A DNA stretch of 64,000 nt from Dipteronia dyeriana (GCA_032871835.1 CM065296.1:3358001-3422000); one strand, 5' to 3'; numbered from the stretch's first letter, positions 12,801-24,564 are shown. Translations and numbers: made by a program. The notes: generated from the sequence alone by a model not told the origin.

Positions 12801-14080
12801 GGTGAGAAGACATGTATAAGCTGGGAGAGAAGAAAAGTAAAACTTTTATTTTAAATTTTAATTACTTTGCTTCTTGTCACTGTGTTATCGGTGAAAGGAA
12901 AAATAAATTCAAGTTTTCGTAACTATAACAAATGTCACTCTTTTATTGGGTCCGTCTCACCAACATCATACGAGACAGACCCAAGGAAGATTTTCTCTTA
13001 GGGGCATTGAAGTAGTTCACAAGTGTTACTAGCATGTCTTCGATTCGAGAATCTTTAATGCTGCCCGATGTATGCAAAATATTAGATGATATCAAGATAT
13101 ATGGCTTGCCACATGCATACCAATAAAATGCATATTTCATGCCATGTGACGTGATATTACTGGATAGGACATAATAGAGATTTTATCCTTCAATTCGAGA
13201 CGATATCATAAATTGTGAATCTTTTAAATATTAATTCTTAGGTAAAGACTCATTAAATATTTACAGATCAGGTTAAATTGTATATATAAATATATATTTT
13301 TTCTCGGTATACATGAATAGTATATAGTTATTTTAGCTAATATATTTTAATACTTAATTAGTGGTTTAAACACTCTCATATTGAATTGTTTAGTTAATAT
13401 ATTTAAATGTTTAATCAATGACTCCTAGACTTTCATATTGATTTGTTTGTCAACATATATTTTGTTTTTAAATAGATTTTATATATTATGAAAATTTACT
13501 ATTAATGACCGGTTTGAATGGTTTAAACTAACAATATAACACAATGAAATGAATCTAAATTGTGCAATCAAAAAATTGAAATAATAGAAACAAAATATTA
13601 TTTGTAAAACAAGCATAAAATAATATTTTTTATCAATTGTGATTGATTTTTCATAATTTTTATTATTATCTTTTGATTTTAAATTAGGATAAATAAATGA
13701 AATAAATTGTACTAACAGTAGGGGCTGTTAATGTAATTATAACTAAAATTCACATATAAATACAATTAAACATAATATTAGAGGTTTTTGTACAATTAAT
13801 CATAGTATATATAATTTATTTTTTGAAAGAGGGCTGTCCGGCCAGGGGGCTGCACCGGGCTATATTCTCATGCTTCCGCCACTGTTAATACGCATGGAAC
13901 CATTGTAAGAATGCGAAAAGAGATTATTAAATGAATAAAAACTATGAGAAAACACGACTTTTTTAATCATATATATTGTAATCAAGCAATGGAAGTTGGC
14001 TTAATTTATCCCAACTACACAATGTGGACTTAAAACTAGTGCCAAAATATGTAAGCGGAAATGGAGTTCTAAGTTACGCA
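12801..14080. other. No gene recognised; AT-rich intergenic DNA
   Basis: The only structure I can point to is a hairpin at 12947-12983 (TGGGTCCGTCTCAC and its inverted partner CGAGACAGACCCA), related to the one at 2854-2896. ORFs here are short and of low complexity. Confidence 0.5.
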
Positions 14081-16001
14081 TCATGAGTAGTGAGACTGAG
14101 GTACAAAGTCTGTTTGTCTAACCAGTTCATGAAGATCGTGAACGATCTTAAAAACGGCATTTGGTATAGCTAGTTAATTCAATGCATTTTGTGACATGGT
14201 TTTGAGTTCGTCTACTTATGGGCCGAACCATTGGGAGACGATGTTTACAATCTCCTTCGGAGACTTGGAAAACTTCCCACATCCATTTTCCACCACGAAA
14301 GACACATTGCCGACTTCCTTTGATATAAAGGAAAGATTTTGTCGGTAAATCATGTTGGAAGATAACAACGAAATCTAATTGAGCGCACATGCAAAATCCG
14401 GTCACCGTTAAGCAATCTCAACTCTCAAGGCAGAACCTCCCTATAGCAAATCTTTAACGATATTACCTCGTTTTTCTTATTTTGAAAGACAAGTCTCATT
14501 TCCAGAAATTATTAGGAGACTACTAGTGAATAATGTCTAGTTCTCTTCAATTTTATAACTCACCGCAGACTATCAGATTGTTAAAGAAGAAAACATCATA
14601 TTGTCCTAATTTAAGTGAAGTATCAACTTATTTTGGGATTTGGATCCTCTAATTTTTTTCGTGACCTTTTTAAAATATGTAATTGGTTGTTGGTCAAATG
14701 GTTATGGAAACCAATTACATCTTAACCACGCATTTATTACAATGTTTATGTGTAATGAGATTAGATGAAATCAGAAAAAAGATTAGATCAGTAGATGATC
14801 CAAATTCCTTATCTTGAAGTATATTTTAGTTCTTTTTGAACCAAAAGAGGTCTAAGCGATGGACAACGGCGAACACCGGCCCGCATGCCCAAACCGAATA
14901 ATGTTACTAATAACAGTATAGAAAAATACTAAGGGGAGTTAAATCTAAACTTACGTGTCCAGCAATGTAATTCAAAATTATAGAGGGGCCTCGTATCATT
15001 GCTTCTACAAGAACAAAAGTATGATTGTGACGTAGTGGAAACACAAAGAAAATAGAGTGACGTATATATTCTATAAAACCAGAAAATAAAGAGAATACTC
15101 TGAAATTTTTATTCAATCTAAAGTTGTTGAGCCTTTCGGCTTACAAAGCTATTTAAAGAGACTAAACCATAATCTGAATCCTTGTTGGATACGAAATGGG
15201 ATTACATAGCAAACGCTGTTAAAAATAGCAAAAGCTGTCAAAAATAACAAAATTACGAAAGTTGCTGAAATAAAATATACTAACGACCATACATAAGTAA
15301 GAATTGATGATAGATAATTCCGACTTGTCAAAGTCAACTTATGACTAAAAAGGAAAGTTTCCTAAAATAGAAAACTGTAATTTCGGGGCCTAAACGATGG
15401 AATTTAGCCGAAAAAACAACGTGCTTCACCGCCGAAGGCTGTGACTTGAAAAGTTCTCGACGATTTGCATCACGTGAAGTCACTGAACCTTGAATTTTTG
15501 ATGGTCTCTCAAAACCATGTAGGAGTCAACAATCTGTTCTACATCTAATTAGATGGCTGATAAAGCATTATTAGCAAATATTTATATAATCACTGTCGCG
15601 AGAATACTAACTTCGTAAAAATGCAGTCACAAGCACCCATACATTCCTCCATTTAGTGACAAACCCTTTCACCTATACAATGCAGCAACTACATTAACTT
15701 CTACTCAATTTATAATTACGTGAGAGCAGGTATGTGTGTCTTTGTAATTTGTAAATGCGCGCGATTATTAATATTTAATACATATGTAATAGAGTTGGAC
15801 ACGACACTTGTAGAGAGCAGACAATACCTTGACAGGAATTTTCCAACCAATATATATTGAAATTTGAAAGCAATTTGCTGGCAAGCTTCTTGTTGCGGCC
15901 ACAGCAGGAGTGCCCGTGCAGTAGCCTCTATTGGACCCATACCTTCCCCTTCTCCCATTAGCAACACAGCAGGAGGATCCTCATCCATTTCAAGTTCTCT
16001 C
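14081..16001 (-). pseudogene. MGD: Monogalactosyldiacylglycerol (MGDG) synthase, C-terminal exons, pseudogene
   Basis: MGDG synthases move galactose from UDP-galactose to diacylglycerol in plastid envelopes. Four exon-like blocks match the family in order on the minus strand, with plausible splice sites. Block 16001-15828 reads [19 protein letters not shown], then after a deletion [13 protein letters not shown], then in a third frame GWKIPVK before GT. Block 15672-15611 gives KGFVTK and, after a one-base loss, EECMGACDCIFTK. Block 15005-14955 gives EAMIRGPSIILNYIAGH followed by GTAAGT. Block 14317-14081 gives [21 protein letters not shown]-stop, a further in-frame stop, and [13 protein letters not shown] near the C terminus. 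Frameshifts, two stops in the last exon and missing segments (after ARAL; AGPGTIA) make it nonfunctional. The family normally has about 500 residues; the N-terminal half is absent or unrecognisable. Retained introns show it came by DNA duplication, not reverse transcription. Confidence 0.85.
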
Positions 16002-17340
16002 CTTATTTCAAACTATAGTTATTAAATATCACGTAAGCTAAGTAAAATGAAAAATCAGACCCGTTGATCTTTTGGCTTTTTCAGCGATTCGAACATATTT
16101 AAATAATTGCCGTTCTGTACATGAAGAAACATCTCTGAAACACATCAAAGAAAAATGTCCAAACAAAGAATTCAACAAAAAGCGCCCAAATTGGGTCCCG
16201 TAATCGATGACAGGAGTGGCTACAATTTTTTTTATTTTTTATTTGGATTGCGTCGGGTTTTTGGTGTATCACGAACTTGTATAGGAGGAGTACACGTTTC
16301 ATCATCGCACCATCCAAAACTTGTGTGTATCACACAATAGTCATACAACTTTCAATTCAATGTGGTTCACTCATATATAAGAGTATTTGAGTTGCCACTT
16401 AAAATAAAAATTATTAAAAGATATGATTCGAAATAATAATTTATTGGTATGAATGTGTAAGTCATACTATATCACCTAACTAACCTGTATCGTCTTTTAT
16501 TTATATTTAATTATTTATTAGAAGAAGAGTCGATTTAATAAACTATTATAATAGTACAATTTTATACATTAATATTAAATTCTTTAATTACAAATAAATT
16601 TTAAGCAAATTGAAATGAAAATAAAAATAGGAATATAAATCAGAGCTATGTTATTGTTCAGTTATGACTTACGACTTACAAATCTAGTAAAACACTCATT
16701 TCAACAAAATAGGTTATTGTTTAGTAACTTTAGTTACCACTTACTACTAATTAGTTACAAGTCTAGTCATACACTCATTTCAACAGGATATTTTCTCCAC
16801 ATTGTGATAGTCAAAGACATTCATGTCATTAATCTATGGTTCTTCGTTCAATAGTTATTCTTAAGTATTTTACGTTTTATTAAAATGAAGTTAAAGATTT
16901 TTTGGGATGTATCGAGATCAAGTATAAGTGGAACTCAAAATTCAGAATAAGTATATGTACACCGGGACTCAACCATGCAATAATAGATTAATTGGAGGGT
17001 TCAAAAAATTAATGGTACCTTTTTGGGGGTACTGTTGTGTAAATAGCACCACATTAATAAATCATGTTTAAAATGTATCATTTAAAGTGTGGAGACCAAA
17101 ATACACATGCCATCACTTTCGTTGTGAAGAAAGAGAGAAAAAGTAAAAACAAAAAAAAGTGAAATGACGGCTTCGTGTTCACGGCAACGGTACCGGAAAT
17201 TGGAAACCAGTTTATCGTTAAACATAATATTGCAATCGATCAAGGTTAGTTGAAAATTGAATTTGTATCGTTTTGGTTGTTGATCAATTGAATGAAATGT
17301 TAGATTAGGTTTTATTTGTGGATCTGAGAATGAAAATGGG
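16002..17340. other. No gene recognised; possible Mutator-like terminus at the right
   Basis: No coding similarity was found, and I could not find earlier MGDG synthase exons. Two imperfect direct repeats of about 80 bp lie around 16645-16790, sharing ACACTCATTTCAACA. From about 17020 the sequence resembles the left end of the TIR element at 50170 (TTTTTGG, GGTA/GGTGA and a TTAATAA or TTTAATAA block at similar spacing), which suggests the terminus of a related Mutator-like element whose body would be the repeat array and DUF1985 frame that follow. Confidence 0.3.
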
Positions 17341-17349
17341 TTAGGTTAG

Positions 17350-17955
17350 GGATCGAGCTTTTATAAAAGCGTCGAGATTTATTATAAAAGCTCGAAGCTT
17401 TTTTACAAAAGCTCAATTCCAGCTTTTATACCATCTCCGAGCTTTTATAAGAGCTTTTGTATAAAAGCTTCGAACTTTTGTATAAGAGCTTCGAACTTTT
17501 GTATAAGAGCTTCGAGCTTTTATAAAAGCGTCGAGCTTATATATAAAAACTCGAAGCTTTTTTACAAAAGCTCGATCCGAGCTTTTATAACATCGTTGAG
17601 ATTTTATATAAAAGCTCGGAACGAGCTTTTACAAAACCTCAATCCGAGCTTTTGTACAAATTCTCGAAGTTTTATACAAAAGCTCGGATCGAGGTTTTAT
17701 AAAAGCTTCGAGCTTTTATACGGAGCTTTTATAAAACCTCGATCCGAGCTGTTATATAAAAGCTCGACGCTTTAATATAACCTCGATCCGAGCTTTTGTA
17801 CAAAATCTCGAAGTTTTTTTATAAAAGCTCGGAGTTTTATACAAAAGCTCCAAGCTTTTACACAAAAGCTCTGAGCTTGATGATAAAAGCTCGCTTGGAG
17901 CTTTTATAAAAGCTCTGTCTGAGCTTTTATCTTCAAGCTCTGAGCTTTTGTTAAG
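17350..17955. repeat. Array of self-complementary repeats (GAGCTTTTATAAAAGCTC type)
   Basis: About 600 bp made of variants of GAGCTTTTATAAAAGCTC, often joined as AAAAGCTCGAAGCTTTT or GATCCGAGCTTTTATA. Each module is close to its own reverse complement, so both strands can fold into many short stem-loops. It ends about 70 bases before the ATG of the DUF1985 frame at 18024. ORFs through the array are translations of the repeat and are not believed. Confidence 0.85.
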
Positions 17956-18023
17956 GTTAGAGCTTGTTATTTTTGAGGATTTCATAAGGCCAAAAAAATA
18001 ATTATGTTGTTTTTAAATTTCAG

Positions 18024-18770
18024 ATGACGAATCGGTTGAGGGAATCGTTTAAAACTCCAGTGGGAGAGTGGTATGAGGGCAAAGTCATTCGCCATGACCA
18101 TTTCGATGCCCTTGCCCAATTAGACGTTGCCATTAAGCGGGTCCCTGCAGAATGGACTGAGGAAGACCGACGTCGGTTAATGGCGTCTTGTTTTGGGCAT
18201 TTATTGACCATGCCCCGCCCAGTGAAGTTTTCGGGTGGTATTATCCACCAGCTACTTCTGCGGGAGGTGCATCATAATGGTCCCTCAGACGAGATGTAGT
18301 TTATGTTAGGCAGTCATGAGGTGAGGTTCTCGAAAGTAGAATTTTACCTAATCACTGGATTAAGGTTCGGAGTAGTACCGGATACGAGCAGCTATGTTAG
18401 CGTGGATAATGGCCTACATCACCGGTACTTTGGTGGTAAGGATGAGATTTCATCCTTCGAGTTAAGAGATGTCTTGAGGCGAGGTGAGTTTCAGCAGGCA
18501 TACGATAGTGTGAAATCATACCTCATCTATATGCTGAACTGGATACTTATGGGGTTGGACGAGAGAGTCAAAATTCCAATTTGGCAGTTACGGTTGGTGG
18601 ATGATCTGGACGGTTTTGACGCGTTCCCATGGGGTGCACACGTGTACAGTCATTCCATAATTTCATTCAAGCATACGCTTGACGGGCGACGAGAGAGGGT
18701 CCAGAGACGCCAGCAAGCAAAGGGACGTGACAAACATATGGTAGAGGCGTACAACATTTATGGTTTATTT
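18024..18770 (+). pseudogene. DUF1985-type transposon-associated protein, N-terminal part, interrupted
   Basis: The frame starts MTNRLRESFKTPVGEWYEG and runs with a single in-frame stop (TAG, 18297-18299) into a second open stretch. It matches the DUF1985 domain that in plants precedes Ulp1-like protease domains in Mutator-like elements: PSDEM-stop-F then VRFSKVEFYLITGLRFG, RYFGGKD, LVDDLDGFDAFPWGAHVYS and finally EAYNIYG. The stop falls where a homolog has tryptophan (DEMWF, as in the copy near 33050), so TGG to TAG is likely. At about 18763-18772 the frame runs straight into a copy of the 6 kb B3 unit, losing the rest of the domain and any protease. A related gene on the minus strand at 30598-33281 continues at the corresponding point with ALAFQ and an intron. 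Confidence 0.75.
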
Positions 18771-19496
18771 TTAATATTATTGTACAACATTTATTCAATA
18801 ATTTTAATTTTACAGAAATTTAGTGTTCAAATCTGGTATCCAAGTGATGTGATATCACTATAATCTATTCATTTAAATTGGTCAACCATAATAATATATA
18901 AAATCCCAGTATATATAATCCCCATGATTAAGATAATAAGTCAAAAACGAATCTAATTGTTGTATTTTACCGATTTATTGCAGTATTTAAGATATATTTG
19001 GAAGACGAAAATTTTGGAGATTTTCCATTTTCATCTTGGTTAATGACATTAAAATTCAGGAAAAACTGATCTAATTATATAATTATTAATATTAGACTGT
19101 CCAGATTAATTATTTCCAAAAGAGTGGCTTGTGAATTATTATTAATATAAAATTCACGATATTATTGAATATGAACTTGACCGCTTATTAATTCTAACAT
19201 TAATACCAGTTTTGAGATGAGTATAGCAAAATACAAAAAAATTAGCAATTATGTGGATCCCTCAAAGTGTAAATGTGTAAAATAATTATAATTTGCATGG
19301 TAATTTTTTTAAAAAAATAATACCATTATTTTTATATTAATCAATTTTTATGCAAATCTAAGATATTCAAATAAATTATAATTATTTTCATAAAAAAAAA
19401 TTAAATGTGGAAAATGAATCCATAAAATATTTTAAATGTGATATTTTCATGTCTTTCTAAAACGTAAACAGTCAAATATATGCCCTATAAAATATT

Positions 19497-19566
19497 ATGT
19501 AGTCTCTTCCGCTGACGCCGGCCTCTGTTAGCCTTGTCTTGATAGTGAATTTGTCATGAGATGTTA
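19497..19566 (-). pseudogene. B3-domain gene copy 3, 5' stub
   Basis: Only the first 23 or so codons of the B3 frame survive, ending at the deletion junction. The start codon is ATA instead of ATG and the preceding TATA-like motif is still present. The junction joins AAAATAT from upstream with TATGTAGTC in the gene, consistent with short microhomology. No product is possible. Confidence 0.75.
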
Positions 19567-19934
19567 TTGAAGTGAAGATAGAGGAACAAAATTATGAGTA
19601 TTCATTGAGTATGTATAGAGTATATATAAGTGTGCAAATTTTAGAAAAAAAGGAAATATTCTAATTTATTGATTGCCATATTTAAGATAGATCCGGAAGA
19701 AGAAAAATTTGGAGATTTGCCATTTTCATCACGGTTAATGACACTTAATTCGATTGTGGAAAATAATAATTATATTTACATAGATTTTGAGATAAAAATA
19801 AAACTATTCTGTTTACATAATTGTTCAACATATAATATTTACAAGAATAATGTTAGACCAAAATTATTTGTCCAATATTGTGGCATGTGAATTGTAATTA
19901 CTATCTAAATTATGGAGGATGAATGTGATTGGAT

Positions 19935-20580
19935 AAATTTAAGGGATATAATCATTTTCCATCACTTAGCTTGCTATATTAGACACTTTACTCTATCTAG
20001 TTTCTTCAATAGTCATTCTCCCCATTGAAAACAAAAATATTAAACATTTTACTCCCTAACTATTAGGAATTCCGTTAGTCAAATACGTTAATAGTCAAAA
20101 AATCAATTAAATGACCTTATTATTCTTGAACACATGAGTTATAAACCCTAATTAAACCATTAATTGTTTTTAAAGAAAAAAAATCAGAAATAAAAAAAAT
20201 AAAAAATAATAAAAGTATTTAAAAAAACAGAATTGAAAATAAAAAATTAAAAAAATTATTTAAACAAAAAATAATATAAAAAATTAAATGTAACAATAAA
20301 AAAAATTATTTAGAAAACATTAATATAAAAAATGAAAAGTGAAAAAAAAAATCATTTAAAAAACATTAATATAAAGAATAGTAAAATAAAAAAGATATTG
20401 TACAAAAAAAACTAAATTTTTTTGTCACTAATTTTTTAATTTTAATTCTAATTTTTCAAATACTTTTATTAGTTTTTATTTTTTTATTTATGATAGTTTT
20501 CCTTTAAAAACAATAAGTAATATCATTAGAGGGCATAACTCTTGTGTTCAAGGGTAATAAGATCATTTAATTAATTTTTT
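19935..20580. mobile_element. Foldback/MITE-type element, copy 3 (right end deleted)
   Basis: Left AAATTTA-AGGGATATAATC terminus and left arm match copies 1 and 2; the right terminus was removed by the deletion at 20580, so it can no longer be mobilised as a TIR element. Confidence 0.65.
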
Positions 20581-21250
20581 GACTGGCAAATTGTATAATG
20601 ACACGTGGTACAAATTAAAAAACGAAATGGATCCAAACTTTTTTCTATTATCATTTTTTTTTAGAAAATAAATCTGTATGTTCACCTTCCTCAGTTCTTC
20701 TCCCTCATTAGATACTCATATGCATATTCCATTAACTTCTCTTTTTTCTTTTCAATCTTTAAGGTTAAAAAATTTCAAAAGTAACGTCTCTTCCATTTTT
20801 TTTCTTGTAGTGAAAGATTTATATCTTTTTATTTTTTAAAAAATATATTAAAAGATTTATATCTTTTCAATGCAAAGGACACCAAATTTTTAGTTCACAA
20901 ACACAAACAATTTATTACTAATTCATTCTTAACTAATAATTCATACCCTTTATTACATTTAAAAAAATGAAAACTAATTCTATGTATTGTTTTTTTTTCT
21001 TCATGATTACATGAAGTTGAGATGTGAGAGTAAAACGAAAAAGAAAAATCAAAAACAAAAATCTAACTGTAAGTAAAATAACTTGGACAAGAATTTGAGA
21101 CGAAAATGAATAACAAAAACTGGAAAAAAAAATGATTTGGGAAAGAGATGGTTGTGGGTTTGTGCAGTGTTGCCTTGATGATTTTAGGGGTGGGGCGAAA
21201 GTTAAAAAAAATGAAAAAATGGGCCCCATGACAAGTCAAATGTGGAATGT

Positions 21251-21900
21251 GTTTAACAATTTTGCTGACCCTCTGGTTTTGCATTTTACACAACTAAGCT
21301 TTTTTTTTTTTTAAACTTGTACTTCTGTTTTTCTAGGTTGTAGAAACTATTTTCTTTGTCGTTTTCAATAGAATTTGTTGAATTTCAAGATTTTGTTTTG
21401 TTTGTTACTTGGTTGAATTTGATTCCAAGCTACCCTTTTTTAAACCCTAGAAAACACTCTCAAGTCTGAGATTGATTTGATTTAGGCACCAGAAGAAAGA
21501 GGTGATTAAAACAATAACATTGTTATTCCTATTACAATAGGCATTATTTATACATTTTAGAGCCATTTTGGGAACAGTAAAAAATCTTATTGAAAATTGG
21601 TTAGAGTCGATTATGATTGATTAGAATCGTTTTAAACTTTGGCACAAATATGTGGTTGAAAGTGTACATAAAATGGTGGAAAGTAGAAATAATGCTTCCT
21701 TTAGGCATGTCTACTTCGAACTTAGAATAAAGAAAAAAAGAAAAATCAATATTTTAGTAGAAGATAATATCAATCTCATGGTATTCAATAATTGATGGAT
21801 TAAAGATATGTACTAACTAATCTTCACATAATGCCATGGCCAAACTAACCCATATACATGTCAATTTCTTACATAAGATTAGTTCATCATCTCAATCTCA
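21251..21900. other. No gene recognised
   Basis: Unique AT-rich sequence between the third B3 unit and the receptor-like-protein upstream repeats. No supported ORF, repeat or RNA seen. Confidence 0.5.
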
Positions 21901-21912
21901 AGTGTAGACCCT

Positions 21913-23160
21913 AGCCATGCATTAAAGCATATGTGTGGCCACTTTATGCCCTCTGGTATCCGTAGTAAGTCTTGAGACACCAAGACTTTTGTCTTTTCAT
22001 ATTGTTTTCCACACAATAATTCTAAACTTATCTCAATCTCAAGTATAGTCAAGTCAATTGTTGACCCTGCCATGCATTAAAGCATCTGCATGGCCACTTT
22101 ATGTCCTCTGGTATCTGTTGCAAGTCTTGAGAGACCAAGACTTTTGTCTTTTCATATTGTTTTCCACACAATAATTCTAAGCTACACTTTCTTTTTTAGC
22201 ATAAGAAAGTTAATTAGATCAGATACTTTTTTTAATTTCTTTCTATTTATCCTCTCCTTTTCTTTTGAAAAGACTGTGTTCATCTTAACGATGCTAGCTC
22301 ATGAGCTATATCATCAATAATGAAGACACGTAGAGTCTTCTTGTATCTTTACGAAATTAATTATTCAATATGTAAAGATAGTCTAAAATATGTCACACAA
22401 GTTTTCACTTTTTTTTTTTGAAACGACTCAAAGCTCATTTTTCATGGTGCATGAGCTACTATCAATATACAGTTATCCGCTATTTAGGTAGTTAATGTTA
22501 TGCATATATAATTTTGTATCGTCAAAACTAGTTACTGTTATGCGTATTCATGAATCATGTTAGAGTCAAATCTGTCAACGTACATAAATCTTCTTACCTC
22601 CTAGCAACACTGAAGCAAATGTAGATATTATGGCTAGCAGGAGAAAATATATCAAAATTTCATAAATTAAATATCGTCATCAAAGACAGTTTCATCTTCT
22701 GACTTTAGTCATCAATTGTAAGACCTATATGCACGGCTTCTAATAATTGCACTGCTCTGTGTAGTAAATGATACTTGGAAAAGACCAGGACTTATGCAAC
22801 TACATATATTTGAATGCATAGAAACTCATATATGATATATTTGTACATACAAATATAGAGATCATATGATTTGTGATGTTTTTGTGGAAGACAACATTAG
22901 TTGCAGGGTACTCAATTATTGATAGATTAAGGATTAATGTACATTAATCTTAATCTTCACAACATTACATGACCTAACTAACACATACACATGTCAATTT
23001 CTACATCAGATTTGTACATCATCTCAGGTATAGTGTAGTCAATTGTAGACTATGCATTAAAGCATCTGCATGGATAGTTTGAGTCTTCTGGAATTTGTAG
23101 TAAGTCTTTAGAGACCAAAACTCTTTGTCTTTTCATTTTGTTTTAAACACAAAAAACTGC
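21913..23160 (+). repeat. Three copies of an LRR-gene upstream region
   Basis: A block of about 115 bp (GCATTAAAGCAT, GGCCACTTTATG, GTAAGTCTTGAGA, CTTTTGTCTTTTCAT, CACACAATAATTCTAA) occurs at 21913-22025, 22069-22183 and 23051-23160. Flanking similarity extends further: the stretch before copy 1 (from about 21755) resembles that before copy 3 (from about 22885), and CATGGTGCATGAGCTA follows copy 2 at 22443 and copy 3 at 23231. Only the third copy is followed by LRR coding sequence, suggesting a collapsed tandem gene cluster. Confidence 0.7.
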
Positions 23161-23522
23161 AATCTCTTGGAAATTGGAATTCTAAACTACACTATCTTTT
23201 TGTTGCATATTCTTCAATTCTCATTTTACATGGTGCATGAGCTATTATCAATATACGGATATCCATTGTTACCTTTTGGACATCTTTTTATGGAGTATTA
23301 TAATATTATTGAATATTAAGGTGGCCATGTAAACACTCCCTTTTGAAAAGCAGAGTCTGCTTTAAAAATTTTAAGAAAACATGCGGAGAATCTTAACCAG
23401 GGAAGACCAATACTTGATTCTAAACTATTAGTGATTGGTTCATTCATGTATATATTATATCTTCATTTCTCATCTATCTCAACAATCATAGTTAATTTTG
23501 ATTTCCTAAAAAGAAAAAAAAA

Positions 23523-24190
23523 ATGTGGGGGTCATTGTTGTGGTATCTAGTTCAATTCCTCCCATTCTTAATCTCATTTCTTCTTTTTATCAGGGAAACT
23601 ATGCTCTTCTGAAGATAGCTTTGCTTTGCTTCATTTCAAAAACACCATTTCTATTAATACTTTTGCTTCTAGTCATTGTAACAACTATGTTGTTTCTTAT
23701 CCTAAAACACATTCCTTGAAGCAAGAGAGTGATTGTTGTTCATTGGATGGAGTCACCTGTGATAGGTTCATGGGAAGGAGTCACCTGTGATAGGTTCACA
23801 GGGCATGTCACTGCCCTCGACCTGAGTTCTAGTCAGTTGCTTGGAACTGTCGAAGTTAACAGCAACCTCTTCCTCCTCCGCAATCTCAACAAACTCAATC
23901 TTGCTTGTAATGATTTTCAATGATCCAGAATGTCATCAAAGTTCGGTCAGTTCACATATTTGACTCATCTTAACCTTTCGTCATCATCCTTCTCTGGTCT
24001 ATTTCCCATTGAAATCTCTAAGTTGGCTAAATTAGTTTCAGTTGATCTCTCTAATAATACACTTAAACTGGAACAACCCAATTTCGTTAAGTTCTTGCAG
24101 AACCTAACAGAAGTAAGAGATCTTGTTCTCGACTTTTTGGACATGTCTTTGGTTGCTCCTGGCTCGTTGGTGAACCTGCCATCTCCATGA
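23523..24190 (+). pseudogene. LRR receptor-like protein, 5' fragment, pseudogene
   Basis: Resembles plant receptor-like proteins of the Cf/Verticillium-wilt type, cell-surface proteins with an extracellular LRR region. Visible in order: an ATG at 23523 with a hydrophobic signal peptide (WYLVQFLPFLISFLLF); after a +1 shift near 23590 the mature N terminus KLCSSEDSFALLHFKNT; the LRR N-cap with paired cysteines (ESDCCSLDGVTCDRF); then LRRs HVTALDLSSSQLLG, YLTHLNLSSSSFSG and KLVSVDLSNNTLKL. A 28-bp tandem duplication (from 23749 and 23777) shifts frame in the N-cap, an in-frame TGA lies at 23921-23923, and similarity ends at the stop at 24190 after about three repeats. Family members are usually 800-1000 residues with a transmembrane segment, none of which is present. 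24191-24560 holds nothing recognisable. Confidence 0.85.
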
Positions 24191-24564
24191 TAATATGCAA
24201 GTAATTTAGCGATTTTATAAGTTAAAAAAATTAAGATGAAGGAAGTTATTAATGCAAAATGAGTATATATGACCAATAAAAATACTTTCTATCATTATTG
24301 TTACTGTTATTATTATAAATTAAATTGATGGCTTCGTGAATCGTAGTGTATATATCTATAGCAACCCCATTTTTTATTTCCCTAGCTAGTTTTCTACTTT
24401 CTATCTTGTTTGGGGCCACTACGTGACAAATAATTCTGTAGTAATTATCTCATCTCTTGCCTGCTATAGAATAAAAATGTAATATGAAAGTCATTTTTTT
24501 CTTTTCTTATTCATGGTATAGTTATTTCATTATCTGAACGAGTTTAATACTGTTTTCAAGGTCT

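Larger units (their letters stand above)
18772..21250. repeat. Segmental duplication unit, copy 3 (partial, deleted)
   Basis: Homologous to the first 3.6 kb of copies 1 and 2. Two internal deletions are visible: about 660 bp ending at 19497, which removes most of the B3 gene, and about 490 bp at 20580, which removes the right arm of the MITE and adjacent sequence. The right end stops within the region homologous to 3600. The left end lies inside the DUF1985 frame, with a 10-12 bp duplicated filler (TACAACATTTAT at 18750 and 18783). Confidence 0.85.

Noticed and set aside
12943..13140. 65-residue minus-strand ORF
   Set aside because: Runs through the small hairpin repeat at 12947 and shows no recognisable domain.
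16155..16340. Plus- and minus-strand ORFs as an earlier MGDG synthase exon
   Set aside because: I could not match any frame to the upstream catalytic segments of the family, so it was left out of the pseudogene.
17752..17985. 77-residue minus-strand ORF rich in SSSELL repeats
   Set aside because: It is a translation of the palindromic GAGCTTTT array with no domain or start context.
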